From assembly GCF_004310665.1 (NCBI RefSeq), contig NZ_SIXF01000046.1, positions 1 to 33,333 of the forward strand: a stretch of 33,333 nucleotides of DNA, given 5' to 3'. Below the pieces are notes generated by a model, which was not told the DNA's origin, ran no database searches, and was given only the letters and a program-made list of their open reading frames with translations. Made by a program: the position numbers and the translations under genes. Shown here piece after piece: positions 6,862-16,183 of the stretch. The stretch's first letter is position 1; every line of letters starts with the position of its first letter. The DNA is from Pedobacter kyonggii (GTDB taxonomy: Bacteria > Bacteroidota > Bacteroidia > Sphingobacteriales > Sphingobacteriaceae).

Positions 6862-7482
6862 ATGAAAAACAGTTTCAAAATTTTTTGGCCGACTTTAGGA
6901 ATTACTCTTTTTTTGATTTCTTTACTTTTTAATTTCTCCGATATAGGGAATGATTTTAGCCTATTATGGAGAATTGTGAGCTTGTGGAATATTTTATTAT
7001 ATATTTCTGCTGCTATATGTGTTGGACTTTTATTAGCCTTATGTTTGTTCCGCAAACAGCCCTTTAAAAAACGCATCATTTTTACAATTTCAATTTCTTT
7101 CATCATGCTATCCACTTACCAATTTACCGAAATGGCTATATTTAAATACGGCTTAAGGGAAGAGTACAATTACTTTACAGCAAAAAGAGATGTTAAAAAG
7201 GGTAATGTGCAAGTGCTTGGTGCAGGTTTGATAATCTATTTTGAGCATGATACGGTATTGAATGAAAAAACACGTGCAGCTATCGAAAAAAAATATGGCT
7301 TTAAATCAAAAGAAGTCGGCTGTATCTATTATGAAGGAATTGGGTTTTATAATAATGTAATGGAAGATTATCTGGTAGAAAGAAATGGACCAAATTGGAG
7401 AAGTCGATTTAACAAAGAAATTAGTCTTGCTAAGAAGAAACAGAAAAATAAGGAGCAAATGTTATCGGTCATTTCTGAATAA
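6862..7482 (+). CDS. Membrane protein of unknown function
   Basis: 206 residues with three hydrophobic helices (about 9-24, 41-62 and 73-92) in the first half, then a soluble, Lys-rich domain of about 110 residues. No catalytic motif is visible. The soluble half contains KGNVQVLGAGLIIYFEHDTVL and YYEGIGFYNNVMEDYLVERNG. The first hydrophobic segment could be a signal anchor. It lies 85 nt after the 6183-6776 gene and may be separate from it. The charged C-terminus (KKKQKNKEQ) suggests the tail ends in the cytoplasm. Confidence 0.55.
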   Translation: MKNSFKIFWPTLGITLFLISLLFNFSDIGNDFSLLWRIVSLWNILLYISAAICVGLLLALCLFRKQPFKKRIIFTISISFIMLSTYQFTEMAIFKYGLREEYNYFTAKRDVKKGNVQVLGAGLIIYFEHDTVLNEKTRAAIEKKYGFKSKEVGCIYYEGIGFYNNVMEDYLVERNGPNWRSRFNKEISLAKKKQKNKEQMLSVISE

Positions 7483-7698
7483 GATGAAATTCTTGAAAGG
7501 TATTTGGATATTAAAACTGAATTGATAATTAAAAGAATGATCGAATGAACAGGTGTTATATTTGCGTATTCATAACTCGCCCATTCAAAATTACTATGCT
7601 GTAAACTTCCATTTTTCTTCGTTCATCTTATATCATCCATATAACATATAGACTTTATTTTATTCCCTTAATTCTTCGTTTACCCAAAAAGAGTGCAT

Positions 7699-7706
7699 TA
7701 TATTTG
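7699..7706 (+). promoter_or_regulatory. Candidate -7 element (TATATTTG) for the TauE/SafE gene
   Basis: TATATTTG matches TAnnTTTG exactly and ends 5 nt before the ATG at 7712. A start site about 6 nt downstream would fall on the start codon. The -33 position has GTTT rather than TTTG. Confidence 0.5.
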
Positions 7707-7711
7707 CCCGC

Positions 7712-8545
7712 ATGTCGGTATTGCTGTTTACCATTATCATTTTATTAGGTGCTTTTTTAGCCGGATTATTGGGTTCACTAACGGGCTTGGGTGGAGGAGT
7801 AATTATTATTCCATTGCTCACTTTAGCTTTAGGAGTTGATATCCATTATGCTATAGGTGCATCAATTGTTTCTGTTATTGCAACCTCTTCGGGTTCGGCA
7901 GCGGCTTATGTAAAAGAAGGGATTACCAATATCCGAATTGGGATGTTTTTAGAAATCGCTACCACAATAGGCGCGGTGTGCGGTGCAATTGTAGCCGTTT
8001 ATCTCAATGCCAATTATATTGCTATTCTATTTGGCTGTATCCTGATTTTTTCGGCCATCATGACGCTAAAGAAAAAGGTAGATCACACTACTTTAGACAA
8101 TACTGATAAATGGGCCAATTTTTTTAAACTCAATGGATCTTATCCGGATAAAGGTATAGATCATCCATATGCGGTAAAACATGTTCCAGGAGGTTTTTTA
8201 ATGATGCTTTTTGCCGGAACATTATCGGGTTTGCTGGGCATTGGGAGTGGGGCATTAAAAGTAATCGCGATGGATAACATTATGCGTTTACCATTTAAGG
8301 TATCAACAACAACCAGTAATTTTATGATGGGGGTTACTGCTGCTGCCAGTGCGGTGGTTTACTTACATCGTGGCCAGATCGATCCGGGCATTGCCATGCC
8401 AGTATGTATCGGCGTTTTAACTGGCGCAACTATTGGCTCAAAAATTTTGTTAAGAGCCAAAACCGATAAGCTCAAAATGATATTTGCCGTAGTTGTTGTA
8501 TTCTTGGCATTACAGATGATTTATAAAGGAATAAGCGGATTATAA
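7712..8545 (+). CDS. TauE/SafE family sulfite/anion exporter-like permease
   Basis: 277 residues with about eight membrane helices in two homologous halves. Each half opens with the Gly-rich family motif: GLLGSLTGLGGGVIIIPLL (about 18-36) and GLLGIGSGALKV (about 177-188), the latter followed by STTTSNFMMGVTAAASA. Members export sulfite, sulfonates or related anions; the substrate here cannot be told. The stop codon overlaps the start of the DUF1634 gene by 1 nt, so the two products are translationally coupled. Confidence 0.88.
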   Translation: MSVLLFTIIILLGAFLAGLLGSLTGLGGGVIIIPLLTLALGVDIHYAIGASIVSVIATSSGSAAAYVKEGITNIRIGMFLEIATTIGAVCGAIVAVYLNANYIAILFGCILIFSAIMTLKKKVDHTTLDNTDKWANFFKLNGSYPDKGIDHPYAVKHVPGGFLMMLFAGTLSGLLGIGSGALKVIAMDNIMRLPFKVSTTTSNFMMGVTAAASAVVYLHRGQIDPGIAMPVCIGVLTGATIGSKILLRAKTDKLKMIFAVVVVFLALQMIYKGISGL

Positions 8546-8940
8546 TGCGTACAACAGGAAAAGAAAACCTAAACGATAAGGATATTCAGGTAATTTTGGG
8601 TACGCTTCTGCGTGCAGGTGTAATTATTTCGATGAGCATTGTATTAATAGGAGGTGCCATTTTTCTAATCCATAATAGTGGGGCCATTACCGACTATAAA
8701 GTTTTTAAACCCGAGCTCGGCAAGTTTTCATCCATAGTGGCCATATTTAAGGGAGTATCTACTTTTCAGGGTGATGCGATTGTGCAGTTTGGTATACTGA
8801 TGCTCATTTTTACACCAATTGCACGTATTGTTTTTGCTATTTTCAGCTTTTTAATCGAGCGCGATTACCTATATGTACTCATTGGATTTATCATTTTGGC
8901 CATTATAACCATCAGTTTAAATGGTGGGATAGCACATTAA
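8545..8940 (+). CDS. DUF1634 family membrane protein
   Basis: 131 residues with three hydrophobic helices: about 24-45 (AGVIISMSIVLIGGAIFLI), 78-103 and 108-126. It opens with a short soluble KDIQVILGTLLR segment. This size, topology and position directly after a TauE/SafE permease fit DUF1634 proteins, which repeatedly accompany that permease in bacteria and archaea. The ATG shares its A with the upstream TAA stop. It is probably a partner subunit or stabiliser of the permease; the molecular role is not established. Confidence 0.75.
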   Translation: MRTTGKENLNDKDIQVILGTLLRAGVIISMSIVLIGGAIFLIHNSGAITDYKVFKPELGKFSSIVAIFKGVSTFQGDAIVQFGILMLIFTPIARIVFAIFSFLIERDYLYVLIGFIILAIITISLNGGIAH

Positions 8941-9028
8941 TTTTCTGTTTCCATCTTTTTTAAAAATCTCTTTAAAATATTTAGTTAAAGCACTAAAATT
9001 GTAATCAGAAATTTTTAATACAGATCCA

Positions 9029-10276
9029 ATGGCGAAATCAGGTAAAGTTGTTCAATTATTCCAAAAACCAGAGAATTTTATCAAAACCCGAGCCAGGGAA
9101 TTACAGTTGGGCAGCTGTTATATCAATTTCGACTGGGAAGAATCCGGTATTGCAAGTGCATTGGTAAGCCGGAAACATACCAACGGAAACGTTACTCTGG
9201 GCTTTTATCTCATTGATCTGAAATGTTTGGGGATAAAGGATGCGTTTTTTAGATTTAATGTAGCTGTAGACGAGATGTTCGACCTCGTTGACCAAATGAA
9301 TGGTGTTGAGATCGAATATGAAAAAATACATAACATTATTTATGGTGCAGAAGCTTTTGCCAATGATTGTGGCTTCAAACCACATAAAGACTGGACAATA
9401 GTACAATTTATATTGGCAGAAGATGATGACAGTATTCCATTAATCGAAATCGAATTTGGCGAAGGTGGTGTGCCGGCCTTTTTTGTTGGCCCTTATGATA
9501 ATCCTGCTAAAGTAAATCAGATACTGGCCACCCTAGATAAAAATGTTGGAGCGGGCAATTATCTGTTTTATAACGATGAAGATGAGTTTGAGGATGATGA
9601 AATTATTGAAGACGATAATAAGCAAAGTTTTAAGCAGATATACTATACTTTTGCTGGCGCTTACCGGGATAAATTTGGGGAAAGCGAAGCCGCTACCTTA
9701 GATAAAGACCATATTATCGAAATCTGGGACCAAAAAGTGGATTTGGGGCTTTATAGCCTTGACAATGATTTGGATGAGGCCATTATCGACTGTGCTGAAG
9801 AACATGAGTCGATTTTTGATGTCAAAAGTGTCGAAAGTCTTAATCAGATTCATTCGCTTCTAATCAAAAACCCTGATATGCCATTATTTTATGCAGAATT
9901 ATTTTTGCAATATAAAGTTTTTGGACTTCATGCAAAGGCTGATGCCATAGCCAAAAAGGGGATGCAGCTTTTTCCTGATTTCTTATATTTAAGACTTTAT
10001 GTGGCCCATGCCGCTATGGTTGATGGTGAATTGGAAAAGGGCTTAAAGTTATTGAATAAAAAGCATAACCTTGATGAAGCATTCCCACAGCGAACAGCAT
10101 TTGCAGAAGGCGAGTTTATGCTTTTTTATGCTGCGTTATGCCAGTATTTTTTAGCTAAGGATAATTTAATTGATGCCATAACCTGTGGCGATGCGCTGAT
10201 TGTCGAGATTTATAAATATGCTTGTAGTGAAAATGCAATACTCGATCTTTTACCGCGGATAAAGACTAAACCGTGA
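9029..10276 (+). CDS. Conserved protein with TPR-like C-terminal half, function unknown
   Basis: 415 residues, cytosolic. The N-terminal 180 residues contain a patterned block (ARELQLGSCYINFDWEESG, then RKHTNGNVTLGFYLIDLKCLGIKDAF) that I recall from unannotated Bacteroidota proteins but cannot name. Residues about 190-206 are an acidic linker (NDEDEFEDDEIIEDDN). The last 150 residues are helical with TPR-like spacing (HAKADAIAKKGMQLFPDFLYLRLYVAHAAMVDGELEKGLKLL). This suggests a protein-interaction scaffold. It stands alone upstream of the ribosomal operon promoter. Confidence 0.6.
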   Translation: MAKSGKVVQLFQKPENFIKTRARELQLGSCYINFDWEESGIASALVSRKHTNGNVTLGFYLIDLKCLGIKDAFFRFNVAVDEMFDLVDQMNGVEIEYEKIHNIIYGAEAFANDCGFKPHKDWTIVQFILAEDDDSIPLIEIEFGEGGVPAFFVGPYDNPAKVNQILATLDKNVGAGNYLFYNDEDEFEDDEIIEDDNKQSFKQIYYTFAGAYRDKFGESEAATLDKDHIIEIWDQKVDLGLYSLDNDLDEAIIDCAEEHESIFDVKSVESLNQIHSLLIKNPDMPLFYAELFLQYKVFGLHAKADAIAKKGMQLFPDFLYLRLYVAHAAMVDGELEKGLKLLNKKHNLDEAFPQRTAFAEGEFMLFYAALCQYFLAKDNLIDAITCGDALIVEIYKYACSENAILDLLPRIKTKP

Positions 10277-10459
10277 GCGGTATATTGAACCGCAAAAATT
10301 GGTCAAATTAAAGCATTTTTAAACCTTAAATATGATCTAAAGTGCTTTTAATCAAATTTATAGCTATTGATTTAAATGCTCCAACAGCCCATTAACCTTC
10401 CTTTTCAGGTTAAATCCCATCATATCAGCAATTTATTTGAAAAAATATTTCGCTAACTA

Positions 10460-10490
10460 TTTGAAAATTAATAATTCTTGCCTATCTTTG
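10460..10490 (+). promoter_or_regulatory. Main promoter of the ribosomal protein cluster
   Basis: TTTG (10460-10463), 19 nt, then TATCTTTG (10483-10490) is an almost ideal Bacteroidota housekeeping promoter. The predicted start is near 10496, giving a leader of about 70 nt before rplC. Confidence 0.8.
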
Positions 10491-10493
10491 CCG

Positions 10494-10567
10494 TCCCTTT
10501 CGGGGGATGTACAACCACCTTGAACGAAGCCCTACTGCTTCGATGGGTGTTAAAAAGAAAAGATAAA
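10494..10567 (+). promoter_or_regulatory. Structured 5' leader of the rplC operon
   Basis: Two hairpins can be drawn. The first pairs TCCC (10494-10497) with GGGA (10504-10507). The second has CGAAGC (10525-10530) paired with GCTTCG (10537-10542), closed by a bulged stem (10513-10519 with 10546-10551). The leader lies between promoter and rplC, where E. coli has its L4-controlled S10 leader. Autoregulation is inferred only. Confidence 0.45.
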
Positions 10568-11185
10568 ATGTCAGGAATTATTGGAAAAAAAGTAGGAATG
10601 ACCAGTATCTTTGATGCCGAAGGAAGAAACATTCCTTGTACGGTAATCGAGGCTGGGCCTTGTGTAGTTACACAAGTAAAGACCGAAGAAAAAGACGGGT
10701 ATTCATCAATCCAATTGGGTTACGATGAGAAAAAAGAGAAAAACACAACTCAACCGTTAAAAGGCCATTTCGCGAAAGCAAACACAACTCCGAAACGCAA
10801 GCTGGTAGAATTCGATTCGTTTACAACTTCACTTAATTTAGGTGATGTAGTAACCGTTGACGCATTCGCAGAAGGCGATTTTGTTGATGTTGTAGGTACC
10901 TCAAAAGGTAAAGGTTTTCAAGGTGTTGTAAAACGCCACGGATTTGCCGGTGTTGGTATGCAGACTCACGGTCAGCATAACCGTTTACGTGCCCCAGGTT
11001 CATTGGGAGCATCATCATTCCCTTCACGTGTATTCAAAGGAATGCGCATGGCTGGAAGAACAGGTGGAGACAGGGTAAAAATTCAGAACTTACAAGTTTT
11101 GAAAGTTTATGCTGAGCAAAACTTATTAGTAGTTAGTGGTTCCATTCCAGGAGCTAAAGGTTCTTACGTAATCTTAGACAAGTAA
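10568..11185 (+). CDS. rplC: 50S ribosomal protein L3
   Basis: 205 residues. It is an early assembly protein binding the 3' domain of 23S rRNA near the peptidyl transferase centre. The start is ATG at 10568 ([15 protein letters not shown]), the family's usual beginning; the frame stays open for 30 more codons upstream, but these overlap the promoter and leader. The tip loop and signature are at about 119-180 ([14 protein letters not shown], then [20 protein letters not shown]). The Gln methylated by PrmB in E. coli should fall in GSLGASSFP, which has none. It is the first gene of the cluster; rplD follows after 4 nt. Confidence 0.97.
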   Translation: MSGIIGKKVGMTSIFDAEGRNIPCTVIEAGPCVVTQVKTEEKDGYSSIQLGYDEKKEKNTTQPLKGHFAKANTTPKRKLVEFDSFTTSLNLGDVVTVDAFAEGDFVDVVGTSKGKGFQGVVKRHGFAGVGMQTHGQHNRLRAPGSLGASSFPSRVFKGMRMAGRTGGDRVKIQNLQVLKVYAEQNLLVVSGSIPGAKGSYVILDK

Positions 11186-11189
11186 TCAG

Positions 11190-11819
11190 ATGGAAGTTAA
11201 AGTATTAAACATTTCAGGTAAAGAAACAGGTGCCAAGGTGCAACTTCCTGAATCGGTATTTGGTATCGAGCCTAACGACCACGCGATTTATTTAGATGTA
11301 AAACAGTATTTGGCTAACCAACGTCAAGGTACTCACAAATCTAAACAACGTAATGAGATTGCTGGTTCAACTCGCAAACTATACAAACAAAAAGGTACAG
11401 GTGGTGCCCGTGCTGGCAGCATTAAATCTCCGTTATTTAACGGTGGTGGTCGTGTTTTCGGTCCTCAACCACGTGATTATAGCTTTAAATTGAACAAGAA
11501 ATTAAAATCATTAGCACGTAAATCTGCTTTGGCTTATAAAGCAAAAGACAACAACGTGGTAGTTTTAGAAGATTTCAATTTCGATACAGCTAAAACTAAA
11601 AACTATACAAGTTTATTGGCTGCGTTAAACGTAGGTACTCAAAAAACTTTATTGGTTTTACCTGCGCAAAATAATAATATCTATTTATCAAGCAGAAACA
11701 TTCAGAAAACTAAAGTAATCTCGGCAGCAGACTTAAATACTTATGATGTATTAAACGCTGGTGTACTTGTGTTAACTGCTGATTCTGTTAAAACTTTGGA
11801 GGAGGCGTTTGCCAAATAA
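11190..11819 (+). CDS. rplD: 50S ribosomal protein L4
   Basis: 209 residues. L4 lines the peptide exit tunnel with its extended loop and in E. coli represses its own operon. The loop is seen at about residues 43-98, including [15 protein letters not shown] and the [14 protein letters not shown] segment. The C-terminal domain is shorter in conserved residues, as usual. The gene sits 4 nt after rplC. A purine-rich GGAGGAGG at 11798-11805 near its 3' end precedes the rplW start by 15 nt. Confidence 0.96.
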   Translation: MEVKVLNISGKETGAKVQLPESVFGIEPNDHAIYLDVKQYLANQRQGTHKSKQRNEIAGSTRKLYKQKGTGGARAGSIKSPLFNGGGRVFGPQPRDYSFKLNKKLKSLARKSALAYKAKDNNVVVLEDFNFDTAKTKNYTSLLAALNVGTQKTLLVLPAQNNNIYLSSRNIQKTKVISAADLNTYDVLNAGVLVLTADSVKTLEEAFAK

Positions 11820-11820
11820 T

Positions 11821-12111
11821 ATGGAAATTTTAAAAAAACCAATATTAACCGAAAAAGCTTCAGCTTTAACTGAGAAATCTAACCGTTTCACATTTAGCGT
11901 TAACCACAAGGCTAACAAAATCCAGATTAAACAGGCAATTGAGAAATTGTACGGTGTAACCATCGTTGCAGTTAACACTATGGTTGTTGATGGAAAAGCT
12001 AAATCTCGTTACACTAAAGCAGGTTTTGTATCTGGCCGTAGCCCGAAATACAAAAAAGCAATCGTAACGTTAAAAGACGGCGAAACAATAGATTATTACG
12101 CAACCCTTTAA
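11821..12111 (+). CDS. rplW: 50S ribosomal protein L23
   Basis: 96 residues. L23 sits at the exit tunnel mouth and docks trigger factor, SRP and the translocon. The sequence begins MEILKKPILTEKASAL, the typical L23 opening. A longer frame exists from a TTG at 11809 inside rplD, but ATG at 11821, one base after the rplD stop, gives the expected N-terminus. The motif VNHKANKIQIKQAIEKLYGV (about 27-46) and the C-terminal KYKKAIVTLKDGETID are characteristic. Confidence 0.95.
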   Translation: MEILKKPILTEKASALTEKSNRFTFSVNHKANKIQIKQAIEKLYGVTIVAVNTMVVDGKAKSRYTKAGFVSGRSPKYKKAIVTLKDGETIDYYATL

Positions 12112-12131
12112 TTTAATAATTCATTATAACT

Positions 12132-12956
12132 ATGGGCTTAAGAAAATTTAAACCAGTTACTCCAGGTACCCGCTTCAGAGTTGGTGCTAGTTTTACGGAG
12201 ATTACAGCAACCAAGCCCGAAAAATCATTGGTTGTATCATCAAAAAAGTCTGGTGGACGTAACAATACAGGAAAAATGACTATGCGCTACATGGGCGGTG
12301 GTCACAAAAAATCATATCGTTTAATCGACTTTAAACGCGATAAATTCGATATTCCTGCAACAGTAGCTACTGTTGAATACGATCCAAACCGTACTGCCCG
12401 CATCGCATTATTACACTATGCAGATGGCGAGAAGCGTTATATCATCGCTCCTGAAGGATTGCAAGTTGGTTCGGTATTATTATCGGGCGACAAAGCAGCA
12501 CCAGAAGTAGGTAACACTTTAAAATTATCGAACATTCCATTAGGTTCTATCATCCACAACGTGGAGATTCACCCTGGAAAAGGAGCACAATTAGCTCGTA
12601 GTGCAGGTGCTTACGCACAATTAGCTGCCCGCGATGGTAAATACGCTACTTTAAAAATGCCTTCAGGCGAAACCCGTTTAATCTTGACTACTTGTCTTGC
12701 TACTATCGGTGCTGTATCTAACTCAGATCATGCAAACGAAGTATTAGGTAAAGCTGGTCGTAAACGTTGGTTGGGCCGTCGTCCGAGAACTAGACCGGTA
12801 GCGATGAATCCTGTCGATCACCCAATGGGTGGTGGTGAAGGTAGATCATCAGGTGGTCACCCACGTTCAAGAAATGGTGTTTTAGCTAAAGGCTTCAAAA
12901 CCAGAGAACTTAAAAAATATTCTAATCGTTACATCATAGAGAGAAGGAAGAAATAA
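12132..12956 (+). CDS. rplB: 50S ribosomal protein L2
   Basis: 274 residues. It binds 23S rRNA near the peptidyl transferase centre and bridges the subunits. Visible are the N-terminal [16 protein letters not shown], the central [19 protein letters not shown] and the C-terminal [19 protein letters not shown] (residues 226-244). Most bacteria have HPHGGG at this last site; here Met232 replaces the second His, a variant I also recall in other Bacteroidota. The stop codon overlaps the rpsS ATG by one base. Confidence 0.97.
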   Translation: MGLRKFKPVTPGTRFRVGASFTEITATKPEKSLVVSSKKSGGRNNTGKMTMRYMGGGHKKSYRLIDFKRDKFDIPATVATVEYDPNRTARIALLHYADGEKRYIIAPEGLQVGSVLLSGDKAAPEVGNTLKLSNIPLGSIIHNVEIHPGKGAQLARSAGAYAQLAARDGKYATLKMPSGETRLILTTCLATIGAVSNSDHANEVLGKAGRKRWLGRRPRTRPVAMNPVDHPMGGGEGRSSGGHPRSRNGVLAKGFKTRELKKYSNRYIIERRKK

Positions 12957-13222
12957 TGGCTCGTTCGATAAAAAAAGGACCTTATATTGACCATAACGTA
13001 GAGAAAAAAGTAAACTCTATGAATGATTCAGGCAAAAAGTCTGTAATCAAAACTTGGTCTCGCAGATCAATGATATCACCAGATTTCGTGAATCATACAT
13101 TTGCTGTACACAACGGAAATAAATTTATCCCTGTGTACGTAACAGAAAACATGGTTGGTCACAAGTTGGGAGAATTTGCTCCAACCAGAACATTCAGAGG
13201 ACACGCTGAAAAGAAAAAATAA
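12956..13222 (+). CDS. rpsS: 30S ribosomal protein S19
   Basis: 88 residues, normal for S19, which forms a head complex with S13 and contacts the A-site finger. [19 protein letters not shown] opens the protein and the family signature [16 protein letters not shown] is at 68-83. The start shares a base with the rplB stop (TAATG), implying translational coupling. rplV follows after 7 nt. Confidence 0.97.
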   Translation: MARSIKKGPYIDHNVEKKVNSMNDSGKKSVIKTWSRRSMISPDFVNHTFAVHNGNKFIPVYVTENMVGHKLGEFAPTRTFRGHAEKKK

Positions 13223-13229
13223 TTAGACA

Positions 13230-13592
13230 ATGGAAGCAATAGCAAAATTAAACAATTGTCCAACCTCACCGCGTAAGATGCGTTTGGTTGTAGATCTTAT
13301 CAGAGGTGAACGTGTAGAAAAAGCATTAAGCATTTTAAAGTTTACCAATAAAGAAGCAGCAATAAGAGTTGAGAAATTATTATTATCTGCTATCAAAAAC
13401 TGGGAATCTAAAAATGAAGGTGCTCGCCCTGAAGAAAACCAACTTTTTGTAAAAACAGTTATGGTTGATGGTGGCCGTCAGTTGAAACGCTTACGTCCAG
13501 CTCCTCAAGGCCGTGGATATAGAATTCGTAAACGTTCTAACCATGTAACGCTGATTGTAGATAGTAAAAGTACAGAAACAACTCAAAACTAA
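13230..13592 (+). CDS. rplV: 50S ribosomal protein L22
   Basis: 120 residues. L22 spans all 23S domains, and its beta-hairpin lines the exit tunnel, where macrolide-resistance changes occur. The opening [18 protein letters not shown] (about 8-25) and the C-terminal hairpin and tail, [20 protein letters not shown] (about 87-106), are typical. The last ten residues are polar and probably surface exposed. It lies between rpsS and rpsC with gaps of 7 and 9 nt. Confidence 0.96.
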   Translation: MEAIAKLNNCPTSPRKMRLVVDLIRGERVEKALSILKFTNKEAAIRVEKLLLSAIKNWESKNEGARPEENQLFVKTVMVDGGRQLKRLRPAPQGRGYRIRKRSNHVTLIVDSKSTETTQN

Positions 13593-13601
13593 TTTTAGGA
13601 A

Positions 13602-14453
13602 ATGGGACAAAAAGCAAATCCAATAGGTAACAGGTTAGGTATCATCAAAGGATGGGATTCTAACTGGTTCGGTGGCAACAACTACTCCGATAAATTAGTT
13701 GAAGATGAGAAAATAAGAAAATACCTTTCTGCCCGTATCGCTAAAGGCGGTGTTGCAAAAGTAGTAATCGAGCGTACGTTAAAACGTATCACGGTAACTA
13801 TCCACACAGCTCGTCCAGGTATTGTAATCGGTAAAGCAGGTGCTGAGGTTGATAAAATTAAAGAAGAGTTAAAGAAATTAACTAAAAAGGAAATTCAAAT
13901 TAACATCTTCGAAATTAAACGCCCAGAGCTTGATGCACAATTAGTTGCAGAAGGTGTTGCAAAACAATTAGAAGCAAGGATCTCATTCCGTAGAGCAATG
14001 AAATCTTCTATCGCATCAACCATGCGTATGGGTGCTGAAGGTATCAAAATCATGACTTCTGGTCGTTTAGGTGGTGCTGAGATGGCACGTACCGAGCAGT
14101 ACAAAGAAGGAAGAGTACCTTTGCATACATTCCGTGCTGATATCGACTACGCTTTAGCTGAAGCCTTAACTACTTATGGTAAAATAGGTGTTAAAGTTTG
14201 GATCTGTAAAGGTGAGGTTTATGGAAAACGTGATTTGTCTCCAAACATTGGTGCAACAAACAACGGTCCAAAAGGCGCATCAGATAAACCAGCTTTCGGT
14301 GGAAGAGATAACCGTGGTGGCGGTAACGACAGACGTGGCGGTGGTAACGACAGACGTGGTGGAAACCAAGGCGGTGGTCGTGGTCCAGGTCAAGGTGGTC
14401 CCGGAGCAAACAGAGGTGGTGGCGCAGGCGCTAACAGAGGTCCTCGTAAATAA
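13602..14453 (+). CDS. rpsC: 30S ribosomal protein S3 with RGG-rich tail
   Basis: 283 residues, about 50 longer than E. coli S3. It lines the mRNA entry channel together with S4 and S5. [14 protein letters not shown] starts the N-domain, the KH motif VIGKAG is near residues 75-80, and the C-domain runs to about residue 216. The extra tail (about 217-283) is a low-complexity Gly/Arg/Asn region with RDNRGGG and NDRRGGG repeats, like RGG RNA-binding tails. The tail DNA is more G-rich than its surroundings. rplP starts 40 nt downstream. Confidence 0.96.
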   Translation: MGQKANPIGNRLGIIKGWDSNWFGGNNYSDKLVEDEKIRKYLSARIAKGGVAKVVIERTLKRITVTIHTARPGIVIGKAGAEVDKIKEELKKLTKKEIQINIFEIKRPELDAQLVAEGVAKQLEARISFRRAMKSSIASTMRMGAEGIKIMTSGRLGGAEMARTEQYKEGRVPLHTFRADIDYALAEALTTYGKIGVKVWICKGEVYGKRDLSPNIGATNNGPKGASDKPAFGGRDNRGGGNDRRGGGNDRRGGNQGGGRGPGQGGPGANRGGGAGANRGPRK

Positions 14454-14493
14454 TTGATTTATTAACATCGTTTAACGATTAGAACAAAATAAA

Positions 14494-14916
14494 ATGTTAC
14501 AGCCAAAAAGAACGAAGTTCAGGAAGATGCAAAAAGGCAGAATGAAGGGTTTAGCTTCTCGTGGAGCTGAGTTAGCATTCGGATCTTTCGGTATCAAATC
14601 TCTAGAAGCTACTTGGATCACAAGTCGTCAGATAGAGGCTGCCCGTATTGCCGTAACTCGTTTCATGAAACGTGAAGGCCAAGTATGGATCAGGATCTTC
14701 CCGGACAAACCGGTAACTAAAAAACCTGCTGAGGTACGTATGGGTAAAGGTAAAGGTGCTCCTGAGTATTGGGTAGCAGTTGTAAGACCAGGACGCGTAA
14801 TTTTCGAAGCTGAAGGTGTGCCTTTAGAAGTTGCTAAAGAAGCATTGCGTTTAGCAGCTCAGAAATTACCGATCCAAACCAAATTCGTAGTACGTAGAGA
14901 TTACGTAGAAGCATAG
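14494..14916 (+). CDS. rplP: 50S ribosomal protein L16
   Basis: 140 residues. L16 helps position the A-site and P-site tRNA acceptor arms and joins late in 50S assembly. [19 protein letters not shown], the [15 protein letters not shown] helix (about 42-56) and the [19 protein letters not shown] region (83-101) are all family hallmarks. Length is normal. The gap to rpmC is 73 nt and contains a possible stem (TGTTGAG with CTCAACG). Confidence 0.96.
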   Translation: MLQPKRTKFRKMQKGRMKGLASRGAELAFGSFGIKSLEATWITSRQIEAARIAVTRFMKREGQVWIRIFPDKPVTKKPAEVRMGKGKGAPEYWVAVVRPGRVIFEAEGVPLEVAKEALRLAAQKLPIQTKFVVRRDYVEA

Positions 14917-14989
14917 TAAAGTGTTGAGGTGAATGTTGTAAATACTTGTTTATTATAACCGCTACACTCAACGTAAAAGAAAAAGAAAA

Positions 14990-15202
14990 ATGAAAAATTC
15001 AGAAATCACAGGGCTTTCAAAAGAAGAATTAGTAGCTAAGATTGCGGAAGAAAAAGAGAACTTATCAAAATTGAAGTTCGCTCATACTATTTCAGCTATC
15101 GAAAATCCTTCACGCATTGCAAAAGTAAGGAAAGACATAGCCCGTTTAAACACTGAGTTGACTAAAGTGAAAAACACTGAGTCAGCTACTGAAACTAAAT
15201 AA
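14990..15202 (+). CDS. rpmC: 50S ribosomal protein L29
   Basis: 70 residues forming the usual two-helix L29 hairpin, located beside L23 at the exit tunnel. It begins [20 protein letters not shown] and carries the [20 protein letters not shown] segment (about 28-47), matching the family motif that ends in a conserved Arg-x-x-[KR]-[KR]-x-Ile-Ala-Arg pattern. It ends 13 nt before the rpsQ start. The spacing to rplP (73 nt) is larger than for most neighbours. Confidence 0.94.
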   Translation: MKNSEITGLSKEELVAKIAEEKENLSKLKFAHTISAIENPSRIAKVRKDIARLNTELTKVKNTESATETK

Positions 15203-15215
15203 TTTGAGAGTCGAC

Positions 15216-15470
15216 ATGGAAAGACAATTAAGAAAAACAAGAACCGGGTTAGTGGTAAGCAACAAGATGGATAAATCTGTTGTAGTGAGCGTGGAACGTA
15301 AAGTAAAACACCCGATTTATGGTAAGTTCGTAAAGAAAACTACCAAATTTATGGCTCACGACGAGAAAAACGAATGCGGTATCGGTGATACAGTATTGAT
15401 TATGGAAACTCGTCCTTTGAGTAAAAACAAGAACTGGAGATTGGTACAAATTTTAGAAAGAGCTAAATAA
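15216..15470 (+). CDS. rpsQ: 30S ribosomal protein S17
   Basis: 84 residues of OB-fold; a primary 16S binder in 30S body assembly. I chose ATG at 15216 ([20 protein letters not shown]) over a TTG four codons upstream because it matches the usual S17 N-terminus and leaves a 13-nt spacer after rpmC. The signature [20 protein letters not shown] lies at about 57-76. rplN follows one base after the stop. Confidence 0.95.
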   Translation: MERQLRKTRTGLVVSNKMDKSVVVSVERKVKHPIYGKFVKKTTKFMAHDEKNECGIGDTVLIMETRPLSKNKNWRLVQILERAK

Positions 15471-15471
15471 G

Positions 15472-15840
15472 ATGGTACAACAGGAATCGAGATTAAACGT
15501 TGCTGATAACAGCGGCGCAAAAGAAGTATTAGTAATTCGCGTGCTAGGTGGAACCGGCAAACGTTATGCTTCAATTGGTGATAAAGTAGTTGTTACCGTA
15601 AAAAGCGCGTTACCTTCAGGTAACATTAAAAAAGGTACAGTTTCTAAAGCAGTTGTTGTAAGAACTAAAAAAGAAATCCGTCGTAAAGATGGTTCTTATA
15701 TCCGTTTTGACGATAATGCTGCTGTATTATTGAACGCACAGGATGAGCCAAGAGGTACACGTATCTTTGGCCCGGTTGCGAGAGAACTACGTGAAAAACA
15801 ATTCATGAAAATTGTATCATTAGCACCGGAGGTATTATAA
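15472..15840 (+). CDS. rplN: 50S ribosomal protein L14
   Basis: 122 residues, exactly the common bacterial length. L14 forms an intersubunit bridge with 16S helix 44 and contacts L19. [20 protein letters not shown] opens the protein, and the C-terminus has [20 protein letters not shown] with the usual SLAPEVL end. It is tightly packed, with one base between the rpsQ stop and its ATG and one base before the rplX ATG. Confidence 0.97.
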   Translation: MVQQESRLNVADNSGAKEVLVIRVLGGTGKRYASIGDKVVVTVKSALPSGNIKKGTVSKAVVVRTKKEIRRKDGSYIRFDDNAAVLLNAQDEPRGTRIFGPVARELREKQFMKIVSLAPEVL

Positions 15841-15841
15841 A

Positions 15842-16183
15842 ATGGGAAACAAAGTAAATACACCATCAAAACTTAAAATCCGCACAGGAGATTTAGTTAA
15901 AGTCATTGCTGGCGATTCAAAAGGTCAACAAGGAAAAGTACTTTCAGTACTTATAGATAAAAACAGAGCCATTGTGGAAGGCATTAATTTAGTATCTAAA
16001 CATACTAAACCAAATGCTGCTAATCCAAACGGTGGTATTATTAAAAAAGAAGCTGCTCTTCACATTTCTAACTTGATGTTGGTTGATCCAAAATCTGGTA
16101 AAGCTACCCGCGTAGGTCGTAAACTTAACGCAGATGGTAAATTAGTTAGAGTTGCTAAAATTTCAGGAGAGGAGATTAAATAA
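15842..16183 (+). CDS. rplX: 50S ribosomal protein L24
   Basis: 113 residues. L24 is an assembly initiator on the 5' end of 23S rRNA. The KOW motif is clear at about residues 15-40 ([20 protein letters not shown]), followed by [14 protein letters not shown] and the [18 protein letters not shown] segment. Its last base is shared with the rplE start codon, so the two are translationally coupled. Confidence 0.96.
   Translation: MGNKVNTPSKLKIRTGDLVKVIAGDSKGQQGKVLSVLIDKNRAIVEGINLVSKHTKPNAANPNGGIIKKEAALHISNLMLVDPKSGKATRVGRKLNADGKLVRVAKISGEEIK

Noticed and set aside
10478-10567. 30-codon N-terminal extension of L3
   Set aside because: It overlaps the -7 element and the structured leader, and L3 proteins begin at MSGIIGKK.
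14188-14457. Plus-strand 89-aa frame and minus-strand frames over the rpsC tail
   Set aside because: They are shadows of the G-rich repetitive S3 tail with repetitive Val/Thr/His content.
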